Shown here piece by piece: positions 62,569 through 64,000 of a DNA stretch of 64,000 nucleotides. This stretch comes from Massilia phyllostachyos. Lineage in GTDB: Bacteria > Pseudomonadota > Gammaproteobacteria > Burkholderiales > Burkholderiaceae_D. The notes below the pieces were generated by a model. That model made no database searches. It saw only the letters and a list, made by a program, of their open reading frames with translations, and was not told where the DNA came from. Location: assembly GCF_021044825.1 (NCBI RefSeq), contig NZ_JAJNOC010000004.1:310001-374000 (forward strand), given 5' to 3'. A program made the position numbers and the translations under genes. The first letter of the stretch is position 1. Every line of letters begins with the position of its first letter.

Positions 62569-62907
62569 TGGTAGGTATCCGACCATTCCCGCTCATGCAG
62601 AGTTTGTAGGTGCATGGCTCGCCGAGATGTGCCAAAACATCTGATCGTATTGTAGGACCGTGCCTACAAAAGAGGTGTCCGCACTATGGCTTAAACCCCG
62701 TTTCCCTTGGTGCGACAAGGACCTATGCTGCAACAGCATATTTCCGTTACAGGGGCGGTATTAACGGCTGGAAAATGCACGAATGCCAGGGAGAAAATGT
62801 GGTGAAAACAGCATGATAGGATGGTTTTTCAGAACGCGAGGACCCCGGTTCGGCCGGTGTCGGCTCGCGCGCATTCGCTCAACCATGCCCGACATTCACT
62901 GGACGCC
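62569..62907. other. Upstream region of galT with a small inverted repeat
   Basis: About 340 bp without a convincing gene. TTGTAGG (62650-62656) and CCTACAA (62663-62669) form a 7-bp inverted repeat, which may be an operator or small hairpin. No promoter stands out. One short plus-strand frame (62610-62816) has no support. Confidence 0.4.
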
Positions 62908-64000
62908 ATGCACAGCCAAGATCTCAAGAAGCCGGACGGACGCAACATCACCCTGTACAGCAACCAGCCGATCCCGGAAGGCCTCACCGCGCCCAGCCCG
63001 TTTCCCGATCCGCAGCACGCCAACCCGCACCTGCGCTGGCACCCGCTGCGCGGCGAATGGGTGACCTACGCGGCCTTCCGCCAGAACCGCACCTACCAGC
63101 CGCCGCCGCAGTACAACCCGCTGGCGCCGATCAGCGATCCCGAGCACCCGACCGAGATGCCGGCCGGCGACTACGAGATCGCCGTGTTCGACAACCGCTT
63201 TCCCTCGCTGGCGCTGGAGTCGCACGACCCGCCTACCGTCACGGTGCCGACCGCGCCCGCCAACGGCCACTGCGAAGTGGTGGTGTTCACCCAGGATCCG
63301 AACAGTTCGCTGGCCTCGCTGCCGTTGTCGCGCATCGAGCTGCTGCTGTCGGTCTGGGGCGACCGCACCACGCGGGTAGGCAGCCATCCGAACATCCACT
63401 ACGTGCTGCCGTTCGAGAACCGCGGCGCGGAAGTCGGCGTGACCCTGCACCATCCGCATGGCCAGATCTACTCCTATCCCTTCATCCCGGCGGTGCCGGC
63501 GCGCCAGCTGGCGCAGGAGCGCGAATACTTCCTGCAGCACGGCAGCAGCCTGCTGTGCGACATGGCGCGCGACGAGGCCGCCGACGGCAAGCGCGTGCTG
63601 TACCAGGACGATTACGCGATCGCCTTCGTGCCGGCCTGCGCCCGCTACCCCTACGAGGTGTGGGTGATGCCGACCGCGCCGTGCAAGGATTTCGCCGCGC
63701 TCACGCCGCCGCAGCGCGAAGGCCTGGCGCGCGCATTGAAGACCGTGCTGCTCAAGTTCGAGACCTTGTGGAACCGGCCCTTCCCCTACCTGATGGCCTG
63801 GTACCAGGCGCCCACCGACGGCGCCGAGCATCCGGAGACCCAGCTGCACGCCCAGTTCTATCCGCCTTACCGCACCAAGGACCGCCTGAAGTACCTGGCC
63901 GGCACCGAGCTCGCGGCCGGCATGTTCGCGATGGACGTGCTGCCCGAGACCACGGCCTATGAGCTGCAGCAGGTCGAGGTGAGTCTGGAGGACCGCGCAT
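62908..64000 (+). CDS. galT: Galactose-1-phosphate uridylyltransferase (3' end beyond window)
   Basis: The frame opens at ATG 62908 and runs to the edge without a stop, giving 364 residues, close to full length. It contains HPLRGEWVTYAAFRQNRTYQ, the nucleophile motif HHPHGQIYSYPF (HPHxQ) and the C-terminal LMAWYQAPTDG...HAQFYPPYRT. GalT transfers UMP between UDP-glucose and galactose-1-phosphate in the Leloir pathway. With galM in the window it points to galactose use, though the genes are 11 kb apart. Confidence 0.93.
   Translation, partial: MHSQDLKKPDGRNITLYSNQPIPEGLTAPSPFPDPQHANPHLRWHPLRGEWVTYAAFRQNRTYQPPPQYNPLAPISDPEHPTEMPAGDYEIAVFDNRFPSLALESHDPPTVTVPTAPANGHCEVVVFTQDPNSSLASLPLSRIELLLSVWGDRTTRVGSHPNIHYVLPFENRGAEVGVTLHHPHGQIYSYPFIPAVPARQLAQEREYFLQHGSSLLCDMARDEAADGKRVLYQDDYAIAFVPACARYPYEVWVMPTAPCKDFAALTPPQREGLARALKTVLLKFETLWNRPFPYLMAWYQAPTDGAEHPETQLHAQFYPPYRTKDRLKYLAGTELAAGMFAMDVLPETTAYELQQVEVSLEDRA

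Noticed and set aside
62610..62816. 68-codon plus-strand frame before galT
   Set aside because: No ribosome site or protein-like pattern; it lies in an upstream region with a hairpin.

Overview
The window looks like chromosomal DNA from a Massilia-like member of the Oxalobacteraceae (Betaproteobacteria). I infer this from the high GC content and from the gene set: a TorF/gcw_chp-type porin, a Gram-negative porin of the Burkholderiales type, a PEP-CTERM protein, a family I lipase with its foldase, and heptose-LPS genes. Genus-level assignment is an inference; no 16S gene is present.

Layout. 1-4 kb: the end of an unidentified gene, then a TonB-dependent receptor and a GH88 unsaturated glucuronyl hydrolase for uptake and breakdown of uronic-acid oligosaccharides, with LacI-type palindromes upstream. 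4.3-6.4 kb: a HEAT-repeat protein coupled to a small membrane protein. 6.6-9.8 kb: a BigR-type hydrogen sulfide detoxification locus (ArsR-family thiol-switch repressor, two YeeE/YedE half-permeases, a TauE/SafE exporter, an ETHE1-like persulfide dioxygenase) with a divergent, apparently shortened DUF442 sulfurtransferase. 9.9-11.3 kb: remnant of an integrated element (decayed tyrosine recombinase, orphan gene) at the 3' side of tRNA-His. 11.5-17.1 kb: murI, class I fumarase, a UPF0114 protein, acs and a KTSC protein. 17.5-22.6 kb: lipase and its chaperone, an unusual polysaccharide deacetylase-caspase-TPR fusion, and a VOC protein. 22.7-25.9 kb: an HTH protein, tRNA-Ser, then a lower-GC strip holding a three-frame decayed gene, an orphan gene with a HEPN-like RxxxxH motif, and a TMEM175-like gene broken by one stop. 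26-30.6 kb: PEP-CTERM protein, ABC-F ATPase, waaF and hldD. 30.7-40.8 kb: a TorF-type porin and the potassium operon (small ORF, kdpF, A, B, C, D, E), followed by an RsbRD-type histidine kinase. 40.8-50.3 kb: monooxygenase-fold protein, M28 peptidase, hybrid kinase, a GNAT gene coupled to a UreE-like gene without metal ligands, cheW, a chemoreceptor and a porin. 50.6-64 kb: aldose epimerase with an SMP-30 lactonase, a second hybrid kinase, FAH protein, UDG-like protein, alpha/beta hydrolase, asparaginase, pirin, M20 dipeptidase, and galT running off the end.

Several repeat families recur: a TAGGGTGG...CCACCCTA inverted element that supplies the stop codon of two genes, and REP-like palindromes with a CCGGCGAAGGCCGG core. 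The kdp operon and the adjacent TorF-type porin share upstream motifs that suggest common control. The items I consider most worth follow-up are the deacetylase-caspase-TPR fusion, the metal-ligand-free UreE paralogue coupled to an acetyltransferase, the shared kdp/porin promoter architecture, and the two tRNA-flanked relic islands.
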